Origin: Chrysochromulina parva
Lineage: Eukaryota; Haptophyta; Prymnesiales; Chrysochromulinaceae
NCBI GenBank assembly: GCA_002887195.1
Contig: PJAB01002082.1
Coordinates: forward strand, 1-10,599
Reading direction: 5' to 3'
Length of the DNA stretch: 10,599 nucleotides
Within the stretch, counting starts at the first letter, position 1. Every line of letters begins with the position of its first letter. The notes under the pieces are model-generated. The model did no database searches. It was not told the DNA's origin and saw only the letters and a list, made by a program, of their open reading frames with translations. A program made the position numbers and the translations under genes. Positions 6,001-10,599 of this stretch are shown here, piece after piece.

Positions 6001-8146
6001 GAGGCGGTGGGCTGGTATCCCAGCCTGTACTGCGTGTATGCCGCGCACTGCGTCGCGATCGAGCTCTGGGTGCAGCAATAGCCCGCCGGCACGTACCTGT
6101 GGGGAAGGCGAGGCGCCGTGGTGAGCACTTGCATGCCGCTCCATCAAGTCTGGGTGCAGCAATAGCCCGCGGGCGCCGTCTCGGGCAGCTCAGCGGGCGC
6201 CGTCTCGGGCAGCTCAGCGGGCGCCGTCTCGGGCTGGGTGCAGCAATAGCCCGCCGGCACGTACACCGAGGCAGCGCTGCTATGGACGTTCGTCTGGTTG
6301 AGCGCCGAGGCGGCGGCGGCGGCGGCAGCGGCGGCGGCGGCGGCGGCATCTTCGGCCGCCTCGCATGCTGCCAAATCGGACCTGATGAGGGAGATCATCA
6401 GAGGCAATCAGAGGCAATCAAAGGCAATAAAAGGGTTCGTCAGGCCAAATCGGACCTGATGAGGGAGATCATCAGAGGCAATCAGAGGCAATCAAATGCA
6501 ATCAAAGGGTTCGTCAGGCCAAATCGGACCTGATGAGGGAGATCATCAGAGGCCATCATAGGCAATCTAAGGCAATCAGAGGCGATCAGAGGCAAACAAA
6601 GGGTTCGTCAGGCCAAATCGGACATGAACCGAAACCACGGGATGCGATTCGAATCGTCGGACATCGAGAGCGCTGTCAGGCCGCGGTCGACGATGATGAA
6701 GACGAGCACACAGAGCGTCGCCGCGGCGGTATCCATCTGGAACGGAGATTCGGTCCAGATTCCGGAGAGGAAGAAGAAGAGGAAGAGGACCAAGATTAAG
6801 AGCTCGATCACGCCTAGGAACACACATGCGGACGGGCTGGGGCGTGCGGCCGCGTGCTGCCCGCTGACGAACAAGGTCGAGGACTCAACGATGACCAGCA
6901 CCATCACGCCTAGGGCCACGAGCAATTGCATCTTCACAGCGAGCGGCAGGTTGCTGCGAGAGTCGATCATCAGTGGTCATCAGAGGCCATCAGTGGTCAT
7001 CAGAAGCAATCAGTGGCCATCAGTGCCATCAGAGTCATCAGTGGCAATCAGAAGTCATCAGAGTCGATCGACGATGGTCATCAGTGGCAATCAGAGCTCA
7101 TCAGTGGCCATTCGATCTGGCGCGAGCCGAGAGTGATGAGAGCGCCAATCAGTGATCAGAGGGCACCTGGGAGCCAATCATTTAAATGAGACCTCTCCGG
7201 TGTGAATAGAGACCTCTAAGGTGTGAATAGAGACCTCCCACGCACCTGAGCTGCTGCCCAAACGACATATGACTCGCGAGTGCCGTCTTCGCGAAGAGGA
7301 AGTGTTGGTGGTCGTGGATGGTTTCCTCCTCCACCTGATGAGGGAGGCAATCAGAGGTCATCATCAGAGGTCATCATCAGAGGTCATCAAGTGAGGTCAT
7401 GGATGGTTTCCTCCTCCACCTTCTTCTTCTTGACCTGGACCGCGAGCTGCAGCCACTGGTTGAGCACGTCGGCCGAGGAGACGAGCGCCGCGGGCGGTGG
7501 CGGCCACGGAGCGCCGTCCTGGCGCAGCTCGGGTGGCGCCTGCTGCAGCATCGGGCGCATCTCAATCTCGATACGATCTCGGGCGTGCGTCACGGTGCAG
7601 CGCGAGACGACGCCCGAGACGACGCCCGCACCCGCTGGCGCCTCGTGCTCCAAATCAGGCAACTGATCCACGTCATCCCACTCGCCGTGGTGCGACCTCC
7701 CTCCCTCGAGCAGATCGACGAGCGAGTGCGCCTGCAGCTCCGAGAGCTTGGCGATGGACTCGGCCACGGCGGGCGTGCAAGGCACGCGATGCCGGTGCAC
7801 GGAATGGATCTCGACGAGGATCTCGTCGGGACGTCCGTCTTCAAGTCCAGTCTTGTCGTCCCACCTCGGTGTCGTGAGAGTCGACTCCGCCCCGCCGCTA
7901 CTCCGGGCCAGCAACTTGCTCGACACCATCGAGAGCAGGCCCCGTTGGCGCTCTTTTGTAGCGTTCCGCGTGTAGCGCTCCTGACGCTCCGGAGATGACT
8001 CACCTCTTGTATTCGGGGCGCCGGCGAACGAGTCTCGGCCCGACGCCCTCCGAGAGGGATTGCTCGGCCGGGTCCGCATTCGGAGTTGGAGTTTCGTCTT
8101 CGAAAATGACGAAGGAATTCGTCTCGGCAAATCCTCTACGGGCCAT
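1..8146 (-). CDS. Multi-pass membrane protein fused to PI-specific phospholipase C (spliced, 3' end outside window)
   Basis: Predicted to hydrolyse PIP2 to IP3 and diacylglycerol at a membrane in which it is itself anchored. Proposed exons, 5' to 3' on the minus strand: 8146-8004, 7918-7420, 7334-7246, 6953-6624, 6381-6265, 6096-5923, 5686-5590, 5519-5481, 5273-5135, 4905-4684, 4518-4276, 4001-3925, 3689-3522, 3300-3185, 3022-2809, 2760-2696, 2574-2086, 1869-1659, 1552-611, 528-397, 21-1. They sum to 4,527 bases (1,509 codons) and every junction keeps phase. Order: N-terminal tail (1-243), eight hydrophobic helices (about 252-596), basic linker, PH (about 686-785), EF-hand (loop 808-819), X domain (about 1048-1190), linker, start of Y (about 1459 on). 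Nearly all acceptors are CAG|G. The X/Y assignment is very secure. The fusion is well supported by the open frame 4894-4276. Exon 1 and its intron are the weakest part. Two separate genes is the alternative. Confidence 0.8.
22..396 (-). other. Intron 20: stacked repeats with copies of the exon junction
   Basis: Donor GAG|GTATCC, acceptor CATCAG|GCACG. It holds the B-type repeat (plus strand ggcaatcagagg), three 36-base units (213-308), an exon-junction copy at about 287-335, and one extra copy of the exon 21 start (79-99). No gene seen. Confidence 0.6.
213..308. repeat. 36-base tandem repeat, about 2.7 copies
   Basis: Units start at 213, 249 and 285 (ggatgagcgattgaatgcat...). On the minus strand each unit is a decayed copy of the exon 21 start (GGCAYGCAT..AATCGCTC) and stays open (CIQSLIRTAFDA). 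Confidence 0.85.
397..528 (-). other. Exon 20: start of Y domain of the PI-PLC
   Basis: Reads VPPKKAIPWSESLSDVTYLP, then SIRFKEP and SPFEIASTPE, matching the first strands of PLC Y domains (pattern ..LSDLV.Y....F..F). Preceded by CTCATCAG at 536-529 and ended by GAG|GTATCC at 397/396. Phase 0 at both ends. The Arg/Tyr pair that contacts substrate later in Y lies beyond the window. Confidence 0.85.
529..610 (-). other. Intron 19, B-type
   Basis: CAT|GTCTTCG to CCCTCATCAG|GTCCC, 82 bases, phase 0, filled with GATGACCTCGGATGACC repeats. Confidence 0.7.
1084..1152. repeat. 30-base tandem repeat in coding linker
   Basis: gacgaaaccggcccccaaag begins at 1084 and 1114 (third start at 1144). The period of 30 keeps frame and gives a 10-residue protein repeat. 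Confidence 0.85.
1170..1212. repeat. 21-base tandem repeat in coding linker
   Basis: gcgccgtaccgggcgcg starts at 1171 and 1192. The in-frame 7-residue unit is APGTAPC-like. Confidence 0.8.
1553..1658 (-). other. Intron 18
   Basis: CAGCAG|GTGAGATTG to AACGCAG|GAGG, 106 bases, phase 0. Joins STEQQ to EVLVDILLEE as in other PLCs. AT-rich middle (about 1600-1625) and a short B-type stretch. No exon-edge copy seen. Confidence 0.85.
1659..2250 (-). other. Exons 17-18: catalytic X domain of the PI-PLC
   Basis: Reads LSDYYCNSSHNSYLEGNQLT at the end of exon 17, then YRRLLRMGCRCVELDCFDG in exon 18, through ITLSLEMHCSTEQQ. Equivalents of the catalytic and calcium-binding residues known from mammalian PLC-delta1 are present: H1057, N1058, E1087, D1089, H1102 and E1136. 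Only the usual Asn after the last Glu is changed (LSLEM). Splicing AT|G at 2086/1869 restores the family pattern ..DMYRRLL..GCRCVELD exactly. An active enzyme is expected. Confidence 0.93.
1870..2085 (-). other. Intron 17: two stacked units
   Basis: Donor GACAT|GTACGAG. The outer unit has five GATTGA repeats, the word ATCTCCGACCTC and a second copy of GACATGTACGAG, and ends GGACAG at 1942. The inner unit 1941-1870 begins GTACCGGCGCC (same as the next exon) and ends in a decayed family A block with GTGCTCACCAC and GGACAG. Confidence 0.85.
2290..2373. repeat. 12-base tandem repeat, seven copies, coding (S-C-G-S)n
   Basis: cttccacaactg starts at 2290 and repeats every 12 bases through 2373. In the coding frame it gives seven Ser-Cys-Gly-Ser units between the EF-hand lobe and the X domain. 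The frame is open on both sides and I found no phase-compatible pair of splice sites to remove it. Confidence 0.9.
2575..2695 (-). other. Intron 16
   Basis: GATCG|GTATGCGATTG to GTCCACAG|GTATGCGAG, phase 2. Three copies of GTATGCGA (two in the intron, one opening exon 17). Contains GATTGA repeats and a family A block (2575-2612). Confidence 0.85.
2761..2808 (-). other. Intron 15: 48-base, in-frame
   Basis: CAGAAG|GTGCTCACCACGG to GCGCAGCAG|GTGCTCG. The flanks TCAACGCGCAG.AGGTGCTC are repeated on both sides. Length is divisible by three with no stop, so retention would insert 16 residues. Either reading is possible. Confidence 0.6.
3023..3184 (-). other. Intron 14, family C
   Basis: GCCAG|GTGCGCCGAGATTG to CCACCGCAG|GGAG, phase 2. 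Body of about twelve degenerate GAGATTNCC words. Removing it restores the EF-hand loop. Confidence 0.85.
3301..3521 (-). other. Intron 13, family C with exon-end copies
   Basis: CTGCAG|GTGCGCCGAGATTG to GACTGCAG|GCGATGG, phase 0. Contains three more or less decayed copies of the exon 13 end, each closing on CTGCAG. Confidence 0.85.
3385..3603. repeat. 73-base tandem unit of exon end plus intron body
   Basis: ggtcatccagacgcggtagt starts at 3385, 3458 and 3531. Each unit joins the last coding bases of exon 13 (through WMTGLQ) to a GTGCGCCGAGATTG intron segment. 73 is not a multiple of three, so the copies are not protein repeats. Confidence 0.9.
3690..3924 (-). other. Intron 12: stacked D, B and A units
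   Basis: GAGAGCG|GTGAGATTG to ATTCACAG|GTGCTCG, phase 0. The start of exon 13 is present three times (from 3851, 3762 and 3689). The inner CATCAG at 3765-3763 is a further possible acceptor. The last unit copies 32 bases of exon 13. Confidence 0.85.
4002..4275 (-). other. Intron 11: B-type repeats plus family A unit
   Basis: AAGCGAG|GTGATGACC to CCCCACAG|GTCAACGG, phase 1. A copy of the exon 12 start (31 bases, one mismatch) lies at 4042-4072, followed by the 40-base family A block 4002-4041. Confidence 0.85.
4276..4518 (-). other. Exon 11: linker with 54-base in-frame duplication, leading into PH domain
   Basis: The exon starts right after CCCCACAG (4519) and reads GPRRREREQLLGAPSSSSG, then a helix segment, then MATGTYLLLSKR, which is the first strand of a PH domain. 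An 18-codon unit is repeated in tandem (4305-4358 and 4359-4412; LTDAEARAIRQMAT in each copy), with the introner-like word CTCACCACGGCG between copies. Both copies stay in frame. The exon links the last membrane helix to the lipase half without any stop, even across the unspliced upstream intron. Confidence 0.75.
4519..4683 (-). other. Intron 10: in-frame, family A
   Basis: CGAG|GTACGCTCACG to TTCCCCACAG|GTCCG, 165 bases, phase 1. Holds several GTGCTCACCACGG words. Open in the coding frame, so retention would insert 55 residues. Confidence 0.75.
4906..5134 (-). other. Intron 9, B-type, with two copies of the exon 9 end
   Basis: CTCCTCG|GTCTGACG to CTCATCAG|GTCTGACG, phase 1. Two further copies of about 34 bases spanning the exon 9 end (TTCTTCTTTGGGCTCC) sit near 5041-5075 and 4957-4988. 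Confidence 0.85.
5274..5480 (-). other. Intron 8, family C with A words
   Basis: ATACAG|GTGCGCCGAGATT to CTTCCGCAG|GCGG, phase 0. The exon-end word ATACAGGT recurs inside. Two CTCACCACGGCG words lie near 5325-5350. Confidence 0.8.
5520..5589 (-). other. Intron 7, B-type, with 21-base exon copy
   Basis: TCG|GTGATCTGG to CTCATCAG|GTGATCTGG, 70 bases, phase 0. The first 21 intron bases equal the first 21 bases of exon 8. Confidence 0.9.
5687..5726 (-). mobile_element. Family A introner-like block (type copy)
   Basis: A 40-base block from GCATGCAAGTGCTC to CCTTCCCCACAG carrying its own 3' splice site. Close copies on this strand: 6097-6136, 5763-5803, 4002-4041. Decayed copies: 4519-4553, 3690-3736, 2575-2612, 1870-1910. 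One copy lies on the plus strand in the other gene (9434-9478). Too short to encode anything, so any transposition would be non-autonomous. Confidence 0.7.
5687..5922 (-). other. Intron 6: family C head, two family A units
   Basis: TACCG|GTGCGCCGAGA to CCCCACAG|GTACGTG, phase 2. The last unit (5762-5687, 76 bases) is 38 bases of exon 7 plus the family A tail. A second acceptor stands at 5765-5763. Confidence 0.9.
6097..6264 (-). other. Intron 5, family A, 31-base exon copy
   Basis: TCGGT|GTACGTG to CCCCACAG|GTACGTG, phase 2. The first 31 intron bases (6234-6264) equal the first 31 of exon 6 (6066-6096). Includes a 24-base tandem repeat. Confidence 0.9.
6171..6235. repeat. 24-base tandem repeat inside intron 5
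   Basis: gggcgccgtctcgggcagct begins at 6171 and 6195, with a shortened third copy from 6219. Confidence 0.85.
6382..6623 (-). other. Intron 4: three stacked B-type units
   Basis: CAT|GTCCGATTTGGC to CTCATCAG|GTCCGATTTGGC, phase 2. Units 6623-6530, 6529-6456 and 6455-6382 each begin with the same 12 bases that open exon 5 and each end CATCAG, so each could be an intron by itself. Confidence 0.9.
6456..6529 (-). mobile_element. Family B introner-like unit (type copy)
   Basis: Repeats of CCTCTGATTGCC and CTCTGATGATC closing on CCCTCATCAG, the 3' splice site. Other closing sites on this strand end at 22, 100, 529, 3763, 4906, 5520, 6382, 6530 and 7335. Confidence 0.65.
6954..7245 (-). other. 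Intron 3, B-type
   Basis: CTCAG|GTGCGTGG to CTCGCAG|CAACC, phase 2, 292 bases. The 5' part holds two GAGGTCTCTATTCACACC units, the middle is B-type. Only acceptor in the window not followed by G. No exon copy seen. Confidence 0.75.
7335..7419 (-). other. Intron 2, B-type, 25-base exon copy
   Basis: AAGAAG|GTGGAGG to CTCATCAG|GTGGAGG, 85 bases, phase 0. The first 25 bases match the start of exon 3 (7310-7334) with one mismatch. Confidence 0.9.
7919..8003 (-). other. Intron 1 (tentative)
   Basis: Strong donor GAG|GTGAGT at 8003. The only nearby acceptor that keeps the exon 2 frame is TCGAG before 7918. No repeat family present. An unspliced start at 8130 is the alternative. Confidence 0.4.
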
Positions 8147-8252
8147 CGTTACAGAGGACTTGCGCACGGCGGTTCATCATTCACACCTCCTTCCTCACAG
8201 TGCTCGGCCGGGTTCACGCAGGGGCAGACTGCACCCCGGCTGGCTGGACGCC
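8147..8252. promoter_or_regulatory. Shared divergent 5' region
   Basis: Only 106 bases separate the two proposed start codons, so the promoters or 5' leaders must overlap or extend into the opposite gene. No TATA-like box recognised. CTTCCTCACAG at 8190-8200 could be a 5'-leader splice acceptor for the plus gene. Confidence 0.4.
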
Positions 8253-10538
8253 ATGCCCACCATCGGCGACGCTGGCCAGCACTCGATCTTCGACGACCCG
8301 TCCGTTGAGCGGCAGGCGCGGTACGTCTCCGCCGTGCTCGACGTGGCAAAGCAGCACGACGCGCTCAAGCAAAAGCGCTTGAAGCTCGAGAGCAACTATG
8401 CCGCGGAGCTCGAGCGACGCGCGTGGCTGCCATTGGGGGCGGGCGGTCGCGCGCTTGCCGGCCCGATGCCGGACTTGCAGCCGCACGCGTGGCTGCCCAC
8501 CGAGCTCAGCGAGCTGCACCGATGGATCCGTCAGTCGGCACGCGAGCTGAGCGAGGCGGACGCGTGCGCTCCGGTGGTGCCGAGCGGCACCACGGACGCG
8601 GAGCTCGCGCTCGAGCACGCGGCGGCGCAGACGCGCTGCCAGCTGGCGTACTCCTCGTCCGAGGCCGGCGGCGCGCGGCTCGCTCCCGTCTGCCTGGCGC
8701 TGCTCACCGAGCACGAGCGCCGCTGCCGTGCGGCCGACGCGCTGCTCGAGGAGTTGCCGCCGCTGCTGCTGCGCCTCTCCGTCGTACCGAGCGTCGTCCC
8801 GAGCGGCGGCGGCGGCGGCGGCGGCTCGAGGCGCACGGACTCGGAGCTTGCGCGGCTCGCGCAGCTGCCGCCGGCGCTCTCGGCCTCGTGGCTTATGCTC
8901 CCGGGCGCGCCGACAGCGAAGCTGCGCGAGGAGCTGATCTCGGGCGGCGAGATTGGCGGCCGTGCGAGCACTCGCAGCTCGAACCTCCGATTGACGAACC
9001 TCCGATTGGGCCCGGATTGACGAACCTCCGATTGGGCCAGATTGGTCCTGATTGGGCCAGATGGAGCCCGATTGGCGCTGCGGATTGACGAAGCTCTGAT
9101 TGGGCCTGATTGGCGCTGCGGAGTGCCGCTGCGGAGTGCCGTCGATGATCGACCTCAGAGATGCCTCCCTCCTTCGGGAGGTCTCAAGAGTGTCCCAATC
9201 TCGCCCCAATCTCGCCCCAATCTCGCCCCAATCTCGCCCCAATCTCGCCCCAATCTCGCGCTGCAGGTGCGTACCGGCAGCTCGCGCGCACGCTGCTGAC
9301 GAAACTGGCCACGTGGCGACGCGAGCAGAGCGCGTGGCTGGTGTGCCCGCCACGGCGCCCTGTGCCAGCCACGGGGCCCGCCGCGCCCGCCACGCCGCCC
9401 GCCGCCCCGTCTGCGAAGCTCGGCCACCCCCTCGCATGCAAGCGCTCACCACGGCGCCTCCGTCCGCCCTCCCCACAGGTGTGCCCGCCGCCCCGCCTGC
9501 GGGCGGTCGAGCTCGAGCGCACCTCGCCTCGCCTGCGCGCGGCCCTCGGGGCAGCGGCCGCGGCGGCGGCGGCCATGTGCCAGGCGGTGCGCTGGCGTGA
9601 GGCACAGAAGGGACTGCCGCCGAGCGAGCTACAAATCCCACCGCCGCCGCCACCACCACCACCGCCGCGCCCACCGCCACCGCCAGCAGCAGCGGCGGCG
9701 GCGGAGGTGGACGCGGCGGAGGCGGCCGCAGCCGTGGCGGCGGCGGCGGCGGCCGAGGAGGCGGCGGCGGCCGAAGTTGCGGCGGCCGCAGCGGCGGCCG
9801 CGGAGGCGGAGGCGACTGAAGCGGCGGCGGCGGCCGAGGCGGCCGCGGCGGCTGATGCGGCGGCGGCGGCTGAGGCGGCGGCGGCGGCTGAGGCGGCGTC
9901 CGCCAAGGTCGAGAGGTCATCAGCGGCCCCATCAGCGGGCTCATCAGCGGGCTCATTAGCCTGGGAGGCAGCCGCCGCGTCCGTCGAGAGCAGCGGAGGC
10001 GGAGGCGGGTACATGGGCGTCGTGGGATCTTTTCGACGACCGTCCTCCGCCGGCATCGCCACGTCACCAGTGCCGGGGCGCTCCTCATTAACGAACCCCG
10101 CCACGTCACCAGTGGGCAGTCCGCCTCCGCGGAGGCCGAGCTCTCCGGCGCCGACGGTTGCCAAATTAGGCAGCTCTCCTCATTCGACAACCGCAGGGGG
10201 ATTCTTCCGCCCTTCCTCTGCCAGCCACGCCACACGCACAGCCGCCTCCCCCACCAGGCCCGCCTCCCCCCCCCGGCAGCACCGGCAGGTTGCACCCCCC
10301 GCCGCCGCCGCCATCAGCAGCAGCACTCAGACGCACTCAGATGCAATCAGATGCGCATCTGAGCCGCAGGTCACAGCGCCCGACACAGCGCCCAGCTCAC
10401 GGCCTTCTACAGCCGCAGCCCCGCATACCGCAGCGACGGCGGCGACAAAGACGCACACGACGGCGCCTCCGCTCACGACGGCGCCTTCGCGCGCGCCTGC
10501 GACCCATTTATGGGAAGACCCATCGCCGCACGCCGTCC

Positions 10539-10582
<44 letters not shown>

Positions 10583-10599
10583 CGCCCTGCGCGCGCCAG
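8253..10599 (+). CDS. Helical, Ala/Pro-rich protein of unknown function (spliced, 3' end outside window)
   Basis: Proposed exons 8253-8961, 9267-9340 and 9479-10599, about 634 codons, open to the window edge. The start MPTIGDAGQHSIF is chosen because composition changes there; the frame is open upstream to 7995 but overlaps the opposite gene. Residues about 15-60 (SVERQARYVSAVLDVAKQHD, then KQKRLKLESNYAAELERRA) look like coiled coil. More charged helices follow (TELSELHRWIRQSARELSEA), then a Gly7 linker. Splicing C|GT at 8961/9267 gives GGEIGGRAYRQLARTLLTKL, and 9340/9479 gives REQSAWLVCPPPRLRAVELE. Downstream come a Pro10 run, then 70 residues of Ala broken by Glu/Asp every 5-6 residues, then a Ser/Pro/Thr-rich disordered tail and a second Ala run. 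No family recognised; a scaffold or flagellar/cytoskeletal coiled-coil role is only a guess. Confidence 0.65.
8962..9266 (+). other. Intron 1 of plus-strand gene
   Basis: GGCC|GTGCGAGC to GCTGCAG|GTGCGTACC, 305 bases, phase 1. The first 20 bases are a decayed copy of the exon 2 start. 5' half: GATTGGGCC-type repeats. 3' half: 11-base CCCCAATCTCG repeats. Confidence 0.8.
9191..9260. repeat. 11-base tandem repeat, about six copies
   Basis: ccccaatctcg repeated without change up to the intron's 3' end. Confidence 0.9.
9341..9478 (+). other. Intron 2 of plus-strand gene, family A
   Basis: GGCTG|GTGTGCCCGCC to CTCCCCACAG|GTGTGCCCGCC, 138 bases, phase 0, no stop in frame. The first 11 bases equal the start of exon 3. 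The family A block at 9434-9478 is in the sense direction of this gene. Confidence 0.8.
9690..9900. repeat. GCG/GCC-rich coding repeat (Ala-rich helix)
   Basis: Degenerate triplet repeat encoding Ala runs with regularly placed Glu/Asp, for example EAAAAADAAAAAEAAAAAEA. Such spacing favours a long single helix. Confidence 0.8.
10536..10580. repeat. GCC triplet run
   Basis: About 14 GCC codons (poly-Ala) at the right edge, in frame with the plus gene. Confidence 0.85.

Larger units (their letters stand above)
4684..6953 (-). other. Exons 4-10: eight-helix membrane module
   Basis: Hydrophobic helices fall at about residues 252-275, 287-310, 320-341, 425-444, 474-495, 506-526, 540-566 and 573-596. 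The long loop between helices 3 and 4 holds a 13-Ala run, an N-Q-T glycosylation sequon (382-384) and Cys 400, 401 and 410, as expected of an outside loop. Loops 4-5 (RRQTLRK) and 6-7 (SRKIHKR) and the tail after helix 8 (RYEHRQETRLRSRQRR) are strongly basic, as expected inside. Loop 7-8 (PEPD) is acidic. This positive-inside pattern puts both ends in the cytosol, which suits the attached lipase. I do not recognise the family: a 7TM receptor-like core plus one helix, a channel, or a transporter are all possible. Confidence 0.65.
7246..8146 (-). other. Exons 1-3: N-terminal cytosolic tail of the fusion protein
   Basis: The ATG at 8146 opens a 48-codon acidic stretch (MARRGFAETNSF at its start) ending at a strong GTGAGT donor (8003). 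The best in-phase acceptor is the GAG before 7918. An alternative ATG at 8130 lies in the frame of exon 2 and needs no intron, but encodes an Arg/Ser-rich stretch of less natural composition. Exon 2 (to 7420) carries a helix-rich segment (AESIAKLSELQAHSLVDLLE), an acidic patch and a Lys4 run. Exon 3 begins VEEETIHDHQHF. There is no signal peptide and no hydrophobic helix, so this tail of about 243 residues should be cytosolic. No domain recognised. Confidence 0.55.

Noticed and set aside
7995..8252. An N-terminal extension of the plus gene from 7995
   Set aside because: The frame is open but composition there fits the opposite gene's exon 1, and no helix or domain is added. The start at 8253 is preferred.
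8214..10295. A 693-codon minus-strand open frame rich in Pro, Arg and Ala
   Set aside because: It is the antisense shadow of the GC-rich plus gene. It has no recognisable domain, while the plus frame shows coiled-coil helices and in-phase introns with exon-edge copies.

Overview
The window looks like nuclear DNA of an intron-rich, GC-rich microbial eukaryote. Coding parts are GC-rich with Ala/Pro/Gly runs, and coding exons are broken by short introns that almost all end CAG|G and are packed with AT-richer short tandem repeats. A haptophyte or another marine alga (pelagophyte, dinoflagellate) would fit. The organism is not identified, and no bacterial-style operon, RNA gene or CRISPR array is seen.

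Two divergent genes share a gap of about 106 bases (8147-8252). The left gene is on the minus strand, from 8146 to beyond base 1. I resolved about 21 exons whose reading phases all agree, giving about 1,509 codons inside the window. In order they encode a cytosolic N-terminus, a hydrophobic region of about eight membrane helices (6953-4684), a basic linker, then a phosphoinositide-specific phospholipase C: PH domain (4276-3522), EF-hands (3300-2390), catalytic X domain (2250-1659, start of exon 1552), a long acidic X-Y linker, and the start of the Y domain (528-397 and 21-1). The rest of Y and any C2 domain lie outside. The last membrane helix and the first PH strand lie in one open frame (4894-4276) with no stop even unspliced, so this looks like a genuine single-chain membrane receptor/channel-like module fused to PI-PLC.

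The right gene is on the plus strand, 8253 to beyond 10599. It has at least three exons and encodes a helical/coiled-coil protein followed by poly-Pro and very Ala-rich stretches. I do not recognise a family.

The second theme is how the introns are built. Many are made of one of a few short repeat families plus a copy of the neighbouring exon edge (8 to 38 bases). Families A (ends CCTTCCCCACAG) and B (ends CTCATCAG) bring the 3' splice site and borrow the 5' GT from the duplicated exon start. Family C (begins GTGCGCCGAGA) brings the 5' splice site and, in the clearest case, borrows the CAG from a duplicated exon end. Family A turns with the direction of the gene. Units are stacked two to four deep at single sites. 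This is introner-like intron gain caught at several stages inside one gene. All splice sites are inferred from reading phase and protein similarity, not from transcripts.
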